This document shows, piece after piece, positions 42,909 to 44,163 of a DNA stretch of 44,163 nt. Position 1 is the first letter of the stretch. Each line of letters opens with the position of its first letter. Under the pieces are notes generated by a model, which was not told where the DNA came from, did no database searches, and saw only the letters and a program-made list of their open reading frames with translations. Origin of the DNA: Herbivorax alkaliphila (lineage in GTDB: Bacteria; Bacillota; Clostridia; Acetivibrionales; Acetivibrionaceae); contig NZ_JAVDDS010000032.1 in assembly GCF_030848475.1 (NCBI RefSeq), forward strand, positions 1-44,163, read 5' to 3'. Position numbers and translations under genes: made by a program.

Positions 42909-43136
42909 TTAATATTCACTTTTATAAAAGGCATGTACACTACTTAAAATCATAAGTGGGAACATAATTAATAATGTAATTATTTCTGTAGCACTATATC
43001 CAGCTTTTTTAGAAATTCCTGATTTCCAGCAAAGGGTTTTGAAGTTGAATTTTTTCATAACATTGCATATAATATTATTAATTGAATAACCGTGTTTATC
43101 AAGTACTTTTTTTACTTCGTCTACATTTTGCCGCAT
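42909..43136 (-). pseudogene. N-terminal fragment of an IS transposase (IS4-like DDE type)
   Basis: The 75-codon frame reads like the start of a clostridial DDE transposase: a helical region (NVMKKFNFKTLCWKSGISKK), then SATEIITLLIMFPLMILSS and the end HAFYKSEY, after which the frame stops. In complete members the catalytic domain follows this point, but nothing of it is seen here, so the element is a truncated remnant. A usable ribosome site (GGAGTG) precedes the ATG. No terminal inverted repeat was found. The family name is from recall of the N-terminal pattern. Confidence 0.6.
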
Positions 43137-43349
43137 AATATCACTCCGTTTTTGGTTTATTTGTATCTCAAACTAATTATACCATAAAACTCAGTGATTA
43201 TGCGGCTTTTAAGAGTTTTTTTGTTGGTTTTAGCAAGGGTTTTTTATTGATTTTTCAAGGTGCGAAACTCAAGTTATATTTTGGTATATAGATTTGAAGG
43301 ATATACTTTTTAACACATAATAATATTAATTTAACAGAGGAGGTATAGA

Positions 43350-43907
43350 ATGAGAAGTGTAGTAGCAAAGGAACTTAGAAAGAAATTTTCTAAAATGTTT
43401 ATTCAAAAATATCCTTTTTTTAAAGAAACAAAAGATATTGATGTGCCACCAGGATGTAGGGTATACCAAAGAAAATATGAAACAGGATTTATATTTTTTT
43501 TAATATTAATAATATCACCTAAAGCTGATAACTATACTTTAGAATTTGGCTGGAATAGAGAAAATAAGGTGCCTAATTATAATGCGCCTTACATATCAAG
43601 AGAAAAATTCATTACTCCAGAAGAAGTAATGAATATTTTTGCTGAGAGTAGCACTCTATGTGCTAGGTTAGGAAGATTAACACATCCAATGCTGCAAATA
43701 GGTAAGGTTTATGTTTTAGGGCGTGACTTAGATGAATTATCACTAGATGATGATTTGTTTAACTTTGATATAGAAGAAGTGCCATTAGAAGAATCTTTGA
43801 AAAATTTAGAAGAAAGCCTTATTGATGTAATGGAAAAACTAAATAAGTATATTATTCCACTTTTTAAAAGAGTAGCAGAAAGAAATGGATTAAAACTGGA
43901 AGAGTAA
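43350..43907 (+). CDS. protein of unknown family, first of a tandem pair
   Basis: I do not recognise this 185-residue protein. It begins MRSVVAKELRKKFSKMF, has a hydrophobic strand pair (TGFIFFLILIISPK), then LEFGWNRENKVPN and a long acidic C-terminal half ending in a helix. No signal peptide is present, so it is cytoplasmic. AGGAGG precedes the ATG. The gene cut off at the right edge starts with a very similar sequence, so this is a duplicated gene. Small tandem paralogues of this sort are often immunity or nuclease-inhibitor proteins, but nothing here proves that. Confidence 0.65.
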   Translation: MRSVVAKELRKKFSKMFIQKYPFFKETKDIDVPPGCRVYQRKYETGFIFFLILIISPKADNYTLEFGWNRENKVPNYNAPYISREKFITPEEVMNIFAESSTLCARLGRLTHPMLQIGKVYVLGRDLDELSLDDDLFNFDIEEVPLEESLKNLEESLIDVMEKLNKYIIPLFKRVAERNGLKLEE

Positions 43908-43917
43908 ATGGTTAAAT

Positions 43918-43947
43918 AACAGGACAGGGGTAAATTCCCTGTTCTGT
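43918..43947 (+). terminator. hairpin terminator between the tandem paralogues
   Basis: AACAGGACAGGG pairs with CCCTGTTCTGTT (one mismatch) around a six-base loop and is followed by TTT. It ends the first paralogue's transcript, so the second probably has its own promoter. Confidence 0.75.
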
Positions 43948-44089
43948 TTTTAAAATCAATAAAATTAAAGTAAGGGGTGCACAGCATTAAATAGAATTTG
44001 TACATGGTGTTGAAGGGTTGTATAATTATTTAAGATTATATTTTGGAATTTAGGTTACTATATTTATAAATAAGCCTAGGAGTGATTAA

Positions 44090-44163
44090 ATGAGAAGTCT
44101 AATAGCAAAAGAATTAAGAAAGAAATTTCAAAAACTATTATTAGAAAAGTATCCTTTTTTCAA
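44090..44163 (+). CDS. second tandem paralogue, cut by the window edge
   Basis: The reading frame begins MRSLIAKELRKKFQKLLLEK and continues YPFF to the edge. It matches the start of the preceding gene at about 16 of 24 positions (MRS..AKELRKKF.K, KYPFF). TAGGAGTG precedes the ATG. Only 24 codons are visible, so nothing further can be said. Confidence 0.8.
   Translation, partial: MRSLIAKELRKKFQKLLLEKYPFF

Overview
The window is strongly AT-rich DNA from an anaerobic, spore-forming, cellulolytic member of the Clostridia. The evidence is two secreted cellulases (GH5 and GH9) that end in type I dockerins, a free-standing cohesin protein, sporulation-type genes (a PdaB-like deacetylase and a YjcZ-like peptide), and the clostridial housekeeping order priA-def-fmt-DUF116-yugP-rsmB-rlmN-stp-prkC-rsgA-rpe-thiN. 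Gene style and dockerin type point to the Acetivibrio / Ruminiclostridium thermocellum neighbourhood. This placement is inferred from content, not from a database match.

Left part (1-8.8 kb), accessory and cell-surface: the 3' end of an RHS-repeat protein with a C39-like cysteine-peptidase tip, followed by a small membrane-anchored protein (possible immunity partner); a dockerin-bearing GH5 cellulase on the minus strand; a YjcZ-like small peptide and a methyltransferase bracketed by two copies of a dispersed hairpin repeat; a secreted fibro-slime-domain protein interrupted by one in-frame TAA; a secreted protein joining a copper-amine-oxidase-N-like domain to a cohesin; then ferritin with a TM1266-like ACT-type protein.

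Middle part (8.9-28.5 kb), nearly all plus strand: a chemoreceptor behind a SigD-like promoter, a PdaB-like deacetylase, a degenerate Mur-ligase-like protein, a double-OB-fold SSB-like protein, a NusG-II-domain / Gx-transporter pair, a small P-loop protein, and then the long core operon. That operon covers replication restart (priA), N-terminal formylation and deformylation (fmt, def), rRNA methylation (rsmB, rlmN), Ser/Thr phosphorylation control (stp, prkC), ribosome assembly (rsgA), the pentose phosphate pathway (rpe) and thiamine salvage (thiN). rsmB appears to start at a non-standard AUA codon.

Right part (28.6-44.2 kb): a dockerin-bearing GH9-CBM3c cellulase, an rqcH-aminotransferase operon, and a REC-PP2C response regulator with a PAS-GAF histidine kinase, all on the minus strand. 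On the plus strand follow a DUF503 gene and a long NfeD-type membrane protease. Then come two small minus-strand genes (a J-domain-like protein and a membrane peptide). An OmpR-type two-component system is followed by a small secreted protein preceded by an 11-bp-period direct repeat (a candidate operator). The window ends with a transposase fragment and two tandem paralogous genes of unknown family, the second cut off by the edge.

The most interesting elements are the CuAO_N-cohesin protein beside the interrupted fibro-slime gene, the dispersed hairpin repeat family (at least four copies plus a variant), the RHS cysteine-peptidase tip, the AUA-start rsmB, and the two-component system with its candidate operator. 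No tRNA, rRNA, CRISPR array or recognisable riboswitch was seen.
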